Of a DNA stretch of 64,000 nt, positions 27,711 to 35,746 are shown in pieces. Under the pieces are notes generated by a model. The model saw nothing but the letters and a program-made list of their open reading frames with translations, searched no databases and had not been told where the DNA came from. Within the stretch, counting starts at the first letter, position 1; each line of letters opens with the position of its first letter. The DNA is from BQWY01 sp046351095 (GTDB lineage Bacteria; Nitrospirota; Nitrospiria; Nitrospirales; Nitrospiraceae), in NCBI GenBank assembly GCA_046351095.1, contig JAXLZC010000001.1:806001-870000 (forward strand), given 5' to 3'. A program made the position numbers and the translations under genes.

Positions 27711-28781
27711 TCAGGCGCGCGTCGAGACGCCGGCGGTTTCGAACGTCGCCATTTCGAGGAGGATTTTCATCGCGGCCTGTGCGAGCCCGATCCCCAGACA
27801 GGCACCGGTCCCTTCGCCGAGGCGCAGGTCGAGTTCGAGCAGCGGTCGTAATCCCATGTGTTCGAGAATGGCCCGATGACCAGGCTCGACCGAACGATGC
27901 GATGCCAGCAGATAATATCGACAGCGCGGCTGTATCCCCACGGCAATCAGCGCCGCCGCGCCGGAAATAAATCCGTCCAGCATCACCGGCACCTTGGCTT
28001 CAGCTGCGCCGAGAATCAGCCCTGCCATACCGGCGATATCGAGCCCCCCGACGGCAGCCAACACACCAAGGGCATCATGCGGATCGGGTCGATGGAGCGC
28101 CAACGCCTCTTCGATCACCGTCACCTTATGCGCACGGGCGGCGTCGTCGATCCCGGTTCCCAATCCCGTGACGGCCGCGACGGAGCGGCCGGTCATCACC
28201 GCAGCAATGGCTGCACTCGGCGTCGTATTGCCGATCCCCATCTCGCCGGTTCCGAGCAGACCGATGCCGTCGGCGACGGCGGCCTTCGCAAGGTCGATTC
28301 CGACCGTCAGCGCCTGTTCGGCCTCAGCACGGGGCAACGCCGGTTCGCGACGCAGATTGCCTGATCCCGATTTCACCTTACGGTGCAACAAGGCAGGAAT
28401 CTTCCCGAAGTCGTGCGCCACGCCGATATCCACCACACGGACATCGACACCCGTATGGCGAGCCAACACATTGACCCCCGCGCCGCCGCGCAAAAAATTC
28501 AGCACCATCTGCGCCGTCACTTCGGAGGGATAGGCGCTGACCCCTTCCCGCGCGACACCGTGGTCCGCGGCAAAGGTCACGATGGCCCCACGCGGGACGG
28601 TCCATCGGTTGGCATCGATACCGCCGGACATCGCGACCAGTTCCGCCGCCAGGTCCTCCAGTCGCCCGAGGCTGCCGAGGGGTTTCGTCAAACAATCCAA
28701 GCGCGCGCGCGCCGCCGCGCGTGCGACGCCGTCGGGATCGGGTTTGGCGATACGCGCGATGGTGTCTTCGAGTGTGGTCAT
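27711..28781 (-). CDS. cobT: Nicotinate-nucleotide-dimethylbenzimidazole phosphoribosyltransferase CobT
   Basis: CobT activates the lower-ligand base (dimethylbenzimidazole or relatives) to alpha-ribazole phosphate with nicotinate mononucleotide. The 356-residue length is typical. Visible motifs are LTKPLGSLGRLEDLA, FAADHGVAREGVSAYP, FLRGGAGVNVLAR, GEMGIGNTTPSAA and, near the end, LRLGEGTGACLG, which holds the catalytic Glu region. It lies between cobU and cobS, the classic nucleotide-loop trio. Confidence 0.96.
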   Translation of the reverse strand: MTTLEDTIARIAKPDPDGVARAAARARLDCLTKPLGSLGRLEDLAAELVAMSGGIDANRWTVPRGAIVTFAADHGVAREGVSAYPSEVTAQMVLNFLRGGAGVNVLARHTGVDVRVVDIGVAHDFGKIPALLHRKVKSGSGNLRREPALPRAEAEQALTVGIDLAKAAVADGIGLLGTGEMGIGNTTPSAAIAAVMTGRSVAAVTGLGTGIDDAARAHKVTVIEEALALHRPDPHDALGVLAAVGGLDIAGMAGLILGAAEAKVPVMLDGFISGAAALIAVGIQPRCRYYLLASHRSVEPGHRAILEHMGLRPLLELDLRLGEGTGACLGIGLAQAAMKILLEMATFETAGVSTRA

Positions 28782-28814
28782 ACACGTACCATTGAGATCG
28801 AGAACGAGTCACTG

Positions 28815-29459
28815 TCAGAGGCGCGTACGCCTGCTTCGACCGAGAGCACGCGGCGCCGTTGTCTTGACCCGCAGCGGCACACCGGCAACCACAAGCACGA
28901 CCTCATCAACCGCAGCCGCCACCAGTTGGTTCACGCGTCCGGCGAGATCCCGGAATCGGCGCGACTCGGGCTCCATCGGCACCAGGCCCATGCCAAGCTC
29001 GTTACTGACCAACACAACACGAGCCCCGCTTGCACGTAGGGCTGCCAACAAGTCGACAACGTGTTTCGGCACGTCGTTCGGCTGCACACCGCCTTCAAGC
29101 AAATTGCTGAGCCAGAGCGTGAGACAATCCAGCAAGATCGTCTTATATCGACGACCGTTGGTCGCAATCCATGCAGCGACCTCGAGCGGCACCTCGGCCG
29201 TATCCCAGTCGCTGTCTCTCGTCTCACGGTGTCGCGCGATACGTTCGGCCATTTCAGGATCGCGCGCTTCGCCGGTTGCGAGGAACAGGCGCGGACCGGA
29301 TTCGCCGGCCAGATTCAGCGCCACGTCGCTTTTACCGGAAGCGCTTCCGCCTAATACCAAGGTCAGGCGTGCCGCGGTCTCTCTCCCCCGCGCGCTCCGT
29401 CGAGCCGCGCGAGCAGACACACCCATAGAGGCGGAACGCTTACGACGACGTGTCGGCAT
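28815..29459 (-). CDS. cobU: Adenosylcobinamide kinase / guanylyltransferase CobU
   Basis: CobU phosphorylates adenosylcobinamide and then transfers GMP to it through a guanylylated His. The P-loop GGSASGKS lies at about 37-44. ATGEARDPEMAERIARHRETR carries the catalytic-His region, and DCLTLWLSNLL is also conserved. With the ATG at 29459 the protein has 214 residues, of which the first ~30 are a basic extension (MPTRRRKRSASMG) absent from typical ~180-residue CobU. A start at 29426 would shorten it but lacks a ribosome site. The gene overlaps pduO by 20 bp. Confidence 0.92.
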   Translation of the reverse strand: MPTRRRKRSASMGVSARAARRSARGRETAARLTLVLGGSASGKSDVALNLAGESGPRLFLATGEARDPEMAERIARHRETRDSDWDTAEVPLEVAAWIATNGRRYKTILLDCLTLWLSNLLEGGVQPNDVPKHVVDLLAALRASGARVVLVSNELGMGLVPMEPESRRFRDLAGRVNQLVAAAVDEVVLVVAGVPLRVKTTAPRALGRSRRTRL

Positions 29460-30039
29460 GGCGTTCCCACAAAAATTCCGGTTCGCCTTGTGTCTTCGCG
29501 ACCCAACGCGCCCAGACAAACAGCGCATCGCTCAACCGATTCAAAAACATCACAAGCGCGGGATCGAGCGTCTCCTCGCGCGACAGCGTTACGACGATCC
29601 GTTCGGCACGGCGACAGATCGTGCGCGCCTGATGGAGCACCGCCGAGACCGGCCCGCCGCCGGGAAGAATAAATTCCTTCAGAGGCGGCAAGACCTCTTG
29701 GCACTGGTCGATGCTTCGCTCCAGCTTGGTCGAATCGGCGGTCGTCACCTGCGGCATGTTCGGGAACGTTTGGCCTGGCGCCGTCGCCAGCAGACTGCCC
29801 ACATCGAACAGTTTGTTCTGCACCCAGCGCAGGTCGGCTTCCAACTGCGCCGCCGCGTCGGCCACCGCACCGGTACGACTCTGCGCGTTCATCGCGCGCG
29901 CCAGCCCGATCGTGGCGTTCAGCTCGTCGACTGTGCCATAGGCCTCGACGCGAGGGCTGTCCTTCCAAATTTCTTGTCCACCGGCGAGCCGCGTTTTTCC
30001 GGCGTCGCCCGTCCTCGTATAGACTTTGGTGATACGCAT
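29440..30039 (-). CDS. pduO: ATP:cob(I)alamin adenosyltransferase, PduO type
   Basis: This enzyme transfers the 5'-deoxyadenosyl group of ATP to cob(I)alamin to form coenzyme B12. The 199-residue protein has the N-terminal family motif TRTGDAGKTRLAGG, then VEAYGTVDELNA and late RAERIVVTLSREE and LNRLSDALFVWAR. All are characteristic of the PduO (ACA) trimer fold. The operon also contains the unrelated CobO-type enzyme about 0.3 kb upstream, so the two may act on different corrinoids (de novo intermediates versus salvaged cobalamin). Confidence 0.95.
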   Translation of the reverse strand: MRITKVYTRTGDAGKTRLAGGQEIWKDSPRVEAYGTVDELNATIGLARAMNAQSRTGAVADAAAQLEADLRWVQNKLFDVGSLLATAPGQTFPNMPQVTTADSTKLERSIDQCQEVLPPLKEFILPGGGPVSAVLHQARTICRRAERIVVTLSREETLDPALVMFLNRLSDALFVWARWVAKTQGEPEFLWERHADTSS

Positions 30040-30051
30040 CGTGTTCGTCCT

Positions 30052-30324
30052 TTAGGATGGCATGGAGCGAGGCGTGTCCGCGGCGGACTGTCCTATTGGA
30101 ATCGCGCCGTCCGCGTAGTCGCACTGCGCCCGCCGACGTAAGCCTGCATCATCCGCGGCCGCGACAAGCCGTAGGCAGGTTTCGCACAAACAGTCCGTAA
30201 ACCGCGCGGCGATCCAATCCATTTGCCGTTCTGTGATGCCGACGGATCCGCACCAACAGCGGTACTGTCCACACGTGAAGGTCTCGCGACAGACGTCGCA
30301 GGTTTTAGTTATCGGTCCGCGCAT
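30052..30324 (-). CDS. Small cysteine-rich CWC-family protein
   Basis: A 90-residue protein with eight cysteines, including CDVCRETFTCGQYRCWC and CLCETCLRL. The pattern C-x2-C ... F-x-C ... C-W-C ... C-L-C-x2-C is that of the cysteine-rich CWC family, whose function is unknown. Metal binding is likely from the cysteine spacing. It lies between the two adenosyltransferase genes, 12 bp before pduO. A role in metal or corrinoid handling is only suggested by context. ATG 30324 with GAGG upstream is preferred over a GTG at 30369 that would overlap cobO. Confidence 0.75.
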   Translation of the reverse strand: MRGPITKTCDVCRETFTCGQYRCWCGSVGITERQMDWIAARFTDCLCETCLRLVAAADDAGLRRRAQCDYADGAIPIGQSAADTPRSMPS

Positions 30325-30355
30325 GGGCCCTCGTTGCCGTCGCAGTACAGGCGAA

Positions 30356-30958
30356 TCAAAACTCCACACCCGCTTGCGCCTTGATGCCGTGACGGAACGG
30401 ATGTTTCACCTGCGCCATCTCCGTCACCAGATCGGCCGCCTCGATCAATGCCGGCGGCGCGCCACGCCCAGTGCTGACGACGTGCTGCATCGGCGGTCGC
30501 GCAGCCAACACAGGCAGGACTCGATGTAGATCGACCATCTGCTGTTTCAGGACGATGTTAAATTCGTCGAGCACGACCAGTCCGTACGTCGGATCGGCCA
30601 GAAAGGTCGCCGCTTGCTGCCAGGCCGCATCCGCATGTTGCACATCGCGCGCACGATCCTGGGTGTCCCACGTATACCCTTCGCCCATCCGAAGAAACAC
30701 CAATTGTTCGCCGAACGTCCGCAGCACACGTTCCTCTGCCGAATCGATCGCGCCTTTGATGAATTGAATGACCGCCACTTTCATCCCGTGGCCGAGCGCG
30801 CGCAGCACCATGCCGAGCGCCGCCGTCGTTTTCCCCTTGCCGGGCCCCGTGTAAACGAGCAGTAGGCCTTTTTCAGTTTGCGCCGCGGCGATGCGGGCAT
30901 CAACCGCCGCTTTGACGCGTTGCATTTTCTCGCGATGGGCGGATTCGTCGATCGTCAT
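30356..30958 (-). CDS. cobO: Cob(I)yrinic acid a,c-diamide adenosyltransferase CobO (BtuR/CobA type)
   Basis: A 200-residue P-loop enzyme that adenosylates cob(I)yrinate a,c-diamide and later corrinoids. Signature elements are LLLVYTGPGKGKTTAALGM (P-loop), VIQFIKG, GLVVLDEFN and the C-terminal KHPFRHGIKAQAGVEF typical of CobO. ATG 30958 gives the usual N-terminal helix. It follows cobB by 16 bp, matching the biochemical order of a,c-diamide formation then adenosylation. Confidence 0.96.
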   Translation of the reverse strand: MTIDESAHREKMQRVKAAVDARIAAAQTEKGLLLVYTGPGKGKTTAALGMVLRALGHGMKVAVIQFIKGAIDSAEERVLRTFGEQLVFLRMGEGYTWDTQDRARDVQHADAAWQQAATFLADPTYGLVVLDEFNIVLKQQMVDLHRVLPVLAARPPMQHVVSTGRGAPPALIEAADLVTEMAQVKHPFRHGIKAQAGVEF

Positions 30959-30974
30959 CGGTGCTCGCTGCCTC

Positions 30975-32405
30975 TCATCGCGTCCCTGCGCCGGTTTCCG
31001 CCACACGATCCCTCCCAGCGGCAGCGCGCGCTGCCGCGACGATCGTATCGGCCAGTCCGGGATGACTCCCGAAGTGCAGATGCGTATAGAGTCCTACCAC
31101 ACGTTTCCATACGAGGCCGTCCGCGCCGACTGACTCTCCGCGTGCATCGCGCAGATCACAGGCATACCCGAGCCGTGTCGTCGAACGCAACCACGAATAG
31201 TGGAACTCATGTCCGCGCATCGTCGTGCCTGATGTTCCTAGCAGACAGTCACGTGTAAGCGTGACCTTGCGATACCCAAGACGCATCCCAGATGGGCCTC
31301 CCATGACGGCCTCGACAGGAAAAATACCGAGCATCGGATATCGTTGGCCGTCGCGTGTCACAATCGCTTCCGTCAGATACATCAGCCCGCCACATTCGGC
31401 GTAGATCGGACCGTCCGCTGCGGCGAACGCACGGATCGACGCGCGCATCGAGTCGTTGGCGGACAGGCGCGCCGCCTGCACCTCCGGATACCCGCCACCG
31501 AGATAGATTGCGTCCATCGGCGGAAGTTCCGTATCGTTCAGCGGCGAAAACCGGACAAGCTCCGCGCCCGCCGCCTCAAGGAGATCCAAGTTGTCTCGAT
31601 AGTAAAAACAAAAGGCCTCATCCTCGGCGATCCCGATGCGGACTCGCGGACGCGTATCGCCGACTGCCGAAGCCCTGCTGAGTTGCGAATCATTGAGGCG
31701 ATCCTCCGGCAACGGCCCCGCCTCACGAGCCAATGCCAACAAGCGTGTCACATCGACCGTCTGCTCGGCGGCGCGTCCCAATGCTTTGTACAATTCGGAC
31801 GCACCGCACTCTCCCGCCGTCACCAATCCGAGATGTCGCTCCGGCAGCGACAACGCCGCATCCGGCGGAAGATACCCCACGGCGGTCAGCGGCGTGGCCG
31901 ACTCCATGGCCAACTTCAACAGTTCGTAGTGTCGATCGCTCCGGATGCGATTGAACAACACACCCGCAACACGCACCGTCGGGTCGAAGGTGGCATACCC
32001 CTGTGCCATGGCCGCGGCCGAACGCGCCATCGCCGATCCATCGATCACCAGCAACACCGGCGCATTCAACAAAGACGCAATTTCCGCCGTGCTGCCGCGA
32101 TTGCTCGTCGGCAGGCTGCCGTCGAAGAGGCCCATCATGCCTTCGACGACGCTTAGATCGGCGTCGGCGGCCGCCGCACGAAAACAGGACCGATTCCATT
32201 CCGGCGTCAACAGCCAGGTATCCAGATTCCGCGAGACACGCCACGACGCAATCGTATGGTGGCCCGGATCCAGAAAATCCGGGCCGCCCTTAAACGGTTG
32301 CACGACCAGCCCGCGCGCACGGAATGCCGCCAGCAACGCCAAGGTGACGGTCGTCTTGCCGACGCCGCTGTGTGTCCCGCCGACGATCAATCGCGGATAG
32401 GTCAT
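30975..32405 (-). CDS. cobB: Cobyrinate a,c-diamide synthase CobB/CbiA
   Basis: This enzyme amidates the a and c carboxylates of cobyrinate using glutamine and ATP. The 476-residue protein has an N-terminal P-loop GTHSGVGKT (10-18) with FKGGPDFLDP, VEGMMGLFDG and a C-terminal glutamine amidotransferase with nucleophile C338 (YAECGGLMYL). The late motif GHEFHYS contains the catalytic His region. It begins 25 bp after btuB and heads the biosynthetic part of the operon. Lack of early corrin-ring genes here means cobyrinate must come from genes elsewhere. Confidence 0.95.
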   Translation of the reverse strand: MTYPRLIVGGTHSGVGKTTVTLALLAAFRARGLVVQPFKGGPDFLDPGHHTIASWRVSRNLDTWLLTPEWNRSCFRAAAADADLSVVEGMMGLFDGSLPTSNRGSTAEIASLLNAPVLLVIDGSAMARSAAAMAQGYATFDPTVRVAGVLFNRIRSDRHYELLKLAMESATPLTAVGYLPPDAALSLPERHLGLVTAGECGASELYKALGRAAEQTVDVTRLLALAREAGPLPEDRLNDSQLSRASAVGDTRPRVRIGIAEDEAFCFYYRDNLDLLEAAGAELVRFSPLNDTELPPMDAIYLGGGYPEVQAARLSANDSMRASIRAFAAADGPIYAECGGLMYLTEAIVTRDGQRYPMLGIFPVEAVMGGPSGMRLGYRKVTLTRDCLLGTSGTTMRGHEFHYSWLRSTTRLGYACDLRDARGESVGADGLVWKRVVGLYTHLHFGSHPGLADTIVAAARAAAGRDRVAETGAGTR

Positions 32406-32430
32406 GAGCCCTCACCACACCAACGCCGCA

Positions 32431-34482
32431 TCATGATCCGCCGAACGTGACACGTAGGCCGCCGAAGATGGAGCGGGTCGGAATGCCGGCGCTCGCGATC
32501 TCCTCGTACTTCGCGTTGAACAGGTTGTCCGCACGGACATAGACCTGCATGGTTTTGTTGATGCCGTAACTGGCGGCCAGCGACCACACAGTAAAATTGT
32601 CGAGGTCCTGCCGCTCACCGGTTGTGTTGTAGCGCGAGCCGACATAACGCCAGGTCAGGCTCAGCCACAGGGGTTGGATGGGTTGGTAGCCCACTACCGC
32701 CGTGAGTTGATCGGTCGGCCACCGCGGCAGCCGCTTGGCCGTATCGAGGTCGCGCGCCATCGTATTCGTGTAGGTGACCTGGACCATCACGCCGCGCAAG
32801 CCCTGCCGTTCGCTGCTGTAGTTGTACGTGAGGCCGGCCTCCCAACCTTTTGTTGCAGCGTTACCGATTTGCAACGGACAAAAGCCGAATGTGCTGAACG
32901 GCGCGCAGAAGACCGGATCGAAGGTGGTCGTGATCAGGTTGTCGTACCGATTCCAGAAATACCCAGCCGATAGCTTCAACGCTTTCCAGAAGAGGTATTG
33001 GTCGACGCCGACATCCATACTCCGACTCTTTTCGGCGCCGAGTTTCGGATTGCCGAAATTCGGGAAGTAGAGTTCGTTCATACTCGGCGCACGAAAGCCG
33101 GTAGCATAACTCGTGCGGAATTTTGTGTCGGTCTCCGGCGCGTAGTAGCCGCCGGTCACTCGATAGGTCGTCGCGCTACCGAACACATTGTACGCGTCGT
33201 GCCGCACACCGGCGGTCGCAAACACCCGCTCCCACAGATTCAGTTGGCCTTGCACAAAACCCGCATGCGAACTGAGCACATGCGGCGTCAGGCCTGTGTC
33301 GTTCTCGCCCTGCTGTTCGCGAAATTGATACCCTGCGCTGAGCAACAACGGCTTGGCGACTTGAAAGTCATGTTGCCATTCGACGCGGTTGGATAGGACG
33401 CGCGTTTCATTCGGCGTCCCGAACGGCGTGCTAAAGAGCCCCGTGAGGAGGCTCCGTTGCGAGATCCCCGGGAGGAACAACGAGGACTCCTGTCCGCGGG
33501 ACAACGTCAACGTCTGCGCCCACCAGGTCGTCAACGGCTGGTGATACCGTCCGCTGAACACAAATTCCTGACTCCGAGTCTTGGACCCGAACACGTCCTG
33601 CGGATTCGTCGCCGAGATGTTGTCCAAATTCACGTCGGAATTCATCCAACGCATGGTGAAATCGAAACGCCCGTCTTTGGGCAGATCGACGCCGACACGG
33701 CCGGAACCCTGCCAGTTGTGGAACGCGTCGCGCTCTGTCGCGCCGCGCCGATAGTTCACTGCGGAGAAACTCGACGTATCCCAGCGCGAGAGCGCCAGGC
33801 TGTAGTCGACCATGCCCGATTTGCCGGACAGATTGCCGCCTTCGCGCAGCGTGGCGAACGAGCCGTATTCGACGAACGCACCGACGGTCGGTGCGCCCTG
33901 CCCGCGTTTCGTGACGATGTTGATGACGCCGCCCATGGCGTCCGAGCCGTACAACATACTCTGCGCGCCGCGGAGAATTTCGATGCGCTCGATGTTGTCG
34001 GTGGTGAGATTCGCGAAGTTGTAGCTGCCGAGGGTCGCACTGTTGACGATGGCGCCGTCGATCAACACCAACGTCTGCGTGTCGTTGGCGCCGCGCATAC
34101 GCACGTTCACGCTGGTGCCGGGTCCGCCGTTGGAAAAAACCGCCAAGCCTTGCGCCTGGCGCAACACATCGGAGAGGTACCGAAGTTTCTGTCGCTGGAT
34201 GTCGTGCTCGGTGATCACCTCGACCGCACTCGTCACCTGCGTGACGGGAATCGGCGTCTTCGTGGCACTGACCACGACTTCGTCCGCCAGCAGCGGCGCT
34301 TGCTCGCCGGCTGCGTCGGAATCGGCCATTGCGACCAGCGCCGATTCGTCCGTACGCCCCTCCGCCGCCCAGGCGCCGGTGCCTCCAAGCCTATCGACCG
34401 CACTCGCTGCACAGATCGCCGCGCCGAACACCACCGCGCGCAGACACACCCGCTGCACACACCACTCCGCAAGAGACTGCAT
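32431..34482 (-). CDS. btuB: TonB-dependent outer-membrane corrinoid receptor BtuB
   Basis: A 683-residue TonB-dependent receptor. The signal peptide is at about 1-35, a TonB-box-like DEVVVSATKTPIP follows near 67-79, and the plug domain (about 80-200) includes RMRGANDTQTLVLIDG and SMLYGSDAMGGVINI. A 22-stranded barrel extends to the C terminus (FGGLRVTFGGS). A cobalamin riboswitch lies just upstream, and cobalamin genes follow in the same transcript, so the substrate is very likely cobalamin or related corrinoids. ATG 34482 is preceded by GGGAGTGGAG. Confidence 0.94.
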   Translation of the reverse strand: MQSLAEWCVQRVCLRAVVFGAAICAASAVDRLGGTGAWAAEGRTDESALVAMADSDAAGEQAPLLADEVVVSATKTPIPVTQVTSAVEVITEHDIQRQKLRYLSDVLRQAQGLAVFSNGGPGTSVNVRMRGANDTQTLVLIDGAIVNSATLGSYNFANLTTDNIERIEILRGAQSMLYGSDAMGGVINIVTKRGQGAPTVGAFVEYGSFATLREGGNLSGKSGMVDYSLALSRWDTSSFSAVNYRRGATERDAFHNWQGSGRVGVDLPKDGRFDFTMRWMNSDVNLDNISATNPQDVFGSKTRSQEFVFSGRYHQPLTTWWAQTLTLSRGQESSLFLPGISQRSLLTGLFSTPFGTPNETRVLSNRVEWQHDFQVAKPLLLSAGYQFREQQGENDTGLTPHVLSSHAGFVQGQLNLWERVFATAGVRHDAYNVFGSATTYRVTGGYYAPETDTKFRTSYATGFRAPSMNELYFPNFGNPKLGAEKSRSMDVGVDQYLFWKALKLSAGYFWNRYDNLITTTFDPVFCAPFSTFGFCPLQIGNAATKGWEAGLTYNYSSERQGLRGVMVQVTYTNTMARDLDTAKRLPRWPTDQLTAVVGYQPIQPLWLSLTWRYVGSRYNTTGERQDLDNFTVWSLAASYGINKTMQVYVRADNLFNAKYEEIASAGIPTRSIFGGLRVTFGGS

Positions 34483-34487
34483 GCTCC

Positions 34488-34508
34488 ACTCCCTTACTGC
34501 ACGAAGGG
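34488..34508 (-). promoter_or_regulatory. Possible hairpin hiding the btuB ribosome site
   Basis: On the transcript, CCCCUU (from 34509 down) can pair with AAGGG (34495 down to 34491), directly in front of btuB. The 3' arm includes part of the GGGAG ribosome site. I see no T-run terminator, so translational control by the upstream riboswitch is the likelier mode. The stem is short (5-6 bp). Confidence 0.4.
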
Positions 34509-34532
34509 GCGAGATGAACGCAATGGCCGGAT

Positions 34533-34748
34533 GGGTCTCCTGACTTGCGGATCGTCACCGCGCTGCGCCTTCCCAGTCGTGTATGCCCGTGAACTGCCGA
34601 CAGACGATAGGCCGATTTGCCCATCGCACATCGTCCCTTCACGCACACGCACCGATCCAGTGGCATCGTGCAGCGCGACTCCCCGCTTACAGTGGCGGCA
34701 CCGTGATGGATTTACACCATCTTCCCCGTCACCGGCCTCGTCGCTTCA
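34533..34748 (-). ncRNA. Cobalamin riboswitch controlling the btuB-cob operon
   Basis: Conserved cobalamin-aptamer elements appear in order on the minus strand: CGGUGACGGGGAAGAUGGUG, AAAUCC, GCCGCCACUGUAAGCGGGG (B12-box region), GAUGCCACUGG, and the terminal CCGCAAGUCAGGAGACCC. The last of these ends about 50 nt before btuB. The element is about 215 nt, within the family range. It should repress btuB and the downstream cob genes when adenosylcobalamin is plentiful. Confidence 0.92.
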
Positions 34749-34849
34749 CTACTCCCGATCTTCCTCCAGGTTAAGAGCTATCCCCCCATCGAACCGCATC
34801 GGAGCCGGGGACGGACTCTCGACGCTTTGTGAGCGATACGCACATGCCC

Positions 34850-35746
34850 TTAGCGAAAACTCGCCGACACATCCGGAAGCGTGATCCGTGGACGTCCCGT
34901 TTGCGGATGGACGTCGATCAACACCTCGCAGCCGTAGATGTCGCGCATGATGTCGGCGCAAATCAGCTCGTTCGGCGCGCCCTGATAGGCCAATCGACCG
35001 TCGCGCATCATAAGCAAACGATCGCAATAGTGGGCCGCAGCATTCACATCGTGCGAGACCATCAGCACCGTCAATCGATAGTCGCGCCGTAACTGCGCCA
35101 CCAATGCGTAGATCTCCTGCTGATGCCGCAGGTCGAGAAAGGCGGTCGGCTCATCCAACAACAGCAGCCGCGCATCCTGCGCCAAGGCCCGCGCAATCGT
35201 CACCCGTTGCCGCTCGCCGCCGGACAGGGTCGAGACGAAGCGGTCGGCCAGATCCTCCACACCCGTGTCGCGCATGGCCTGCATGGCCCGCGCGATGTCG
35301 TCGGCAGAATCCTGCGCCATACCAAACGACCAAGGCGACACCGTTTGATGCGGATACCGTCCCATCAACACCATCTCGGCGACGGTGAAGGGAAAGACGG
35401 GCGGTGCATCCTGCGGCACGACAGCCACGGCACGCGCCAACTCACGCGTCGGCCAGTCGCGTAGCTCACGTCCTTCGATCGCGATACGTCCCCGATCCAG
35501 TGGCAGCAACTGCGCAAGCAGTTTCAGGAGCGACGACTTCCCCGATCCGTTTGGGCCGACGATGCCGACCATCTCGCCGGGCGCCACTCGGAAGGACACG
35601 TTTTGCAGCGTCCATCGGCCGGCCTCGACAGGATCGCCTGGGTACGTAAAACCAAGGTCCTCAACGACGATCATCGAGTTGATCGTCTGAGCGCCGTCCG
35701 CCCCGGAGCCTGACTGAGATGGATAATTCGACAGAAACATCGCCAT
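34850..35746 (-). CDS. btuD: Cobalamin ABC transporter ATPase BtuD
   Basis: This 298-residue ABC ATPase powers corrinoid import through BtuC. Walker A is GPNGSGKS (64-71), the Q-loop is VPQDAPPV, the signature is LSGGERQR, Walker B is LLLLDEP, and the H-loop is VSHDVNAAAHYCDR. The layout is that of the FecE/BtuD subfamily. Its ATG overlaps the btuC stop by one base (TGATG). A start at the internal MIVVEDLGF would drop 24 residues and cannot be excluded. The specificity for B12 rests on context: a cobalamin riboswitch lies before btuF and another directly after this gene. Confidence 0.92.
   Translation of the reverse strand: MAMFLSNYPSQSGSGADGAQTINSMIVVEDLGFTYPGDPVEAGRWTLQNVSFRVAPGEMVGIVGPNGSGKSSLLKLLAQLLPLDRGRIAIEGRELRDWPTRELARAVAVVPQDAPPVFPFTVAEMVLMGRYPHQTVSPWSFGMAQDSADDIARAMQAMRDTGVEDLADRFVSTLSGGERQRVTIARALAQDARLLLLDEPTAFLDLRHQQEIYALVAQLRRDYRLTVLMVSHDVNAAAHYCDRLLMMRDGRLAYQGAPNELICADIMRDIYGCEVLIDVHPQTGRPRITLPDVSASFR

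Noticed and set aside
28582..30141. Plus-strand open frame (519 codons)
   Set aside because: Antisense to cobT, cobU and pduO, which are clear enzymes.
33457..34884. Plus-strand open frame (475 codons)
   Set aside because: It runs antisense through btuB and across the riboswitch, with no recognisable domain.
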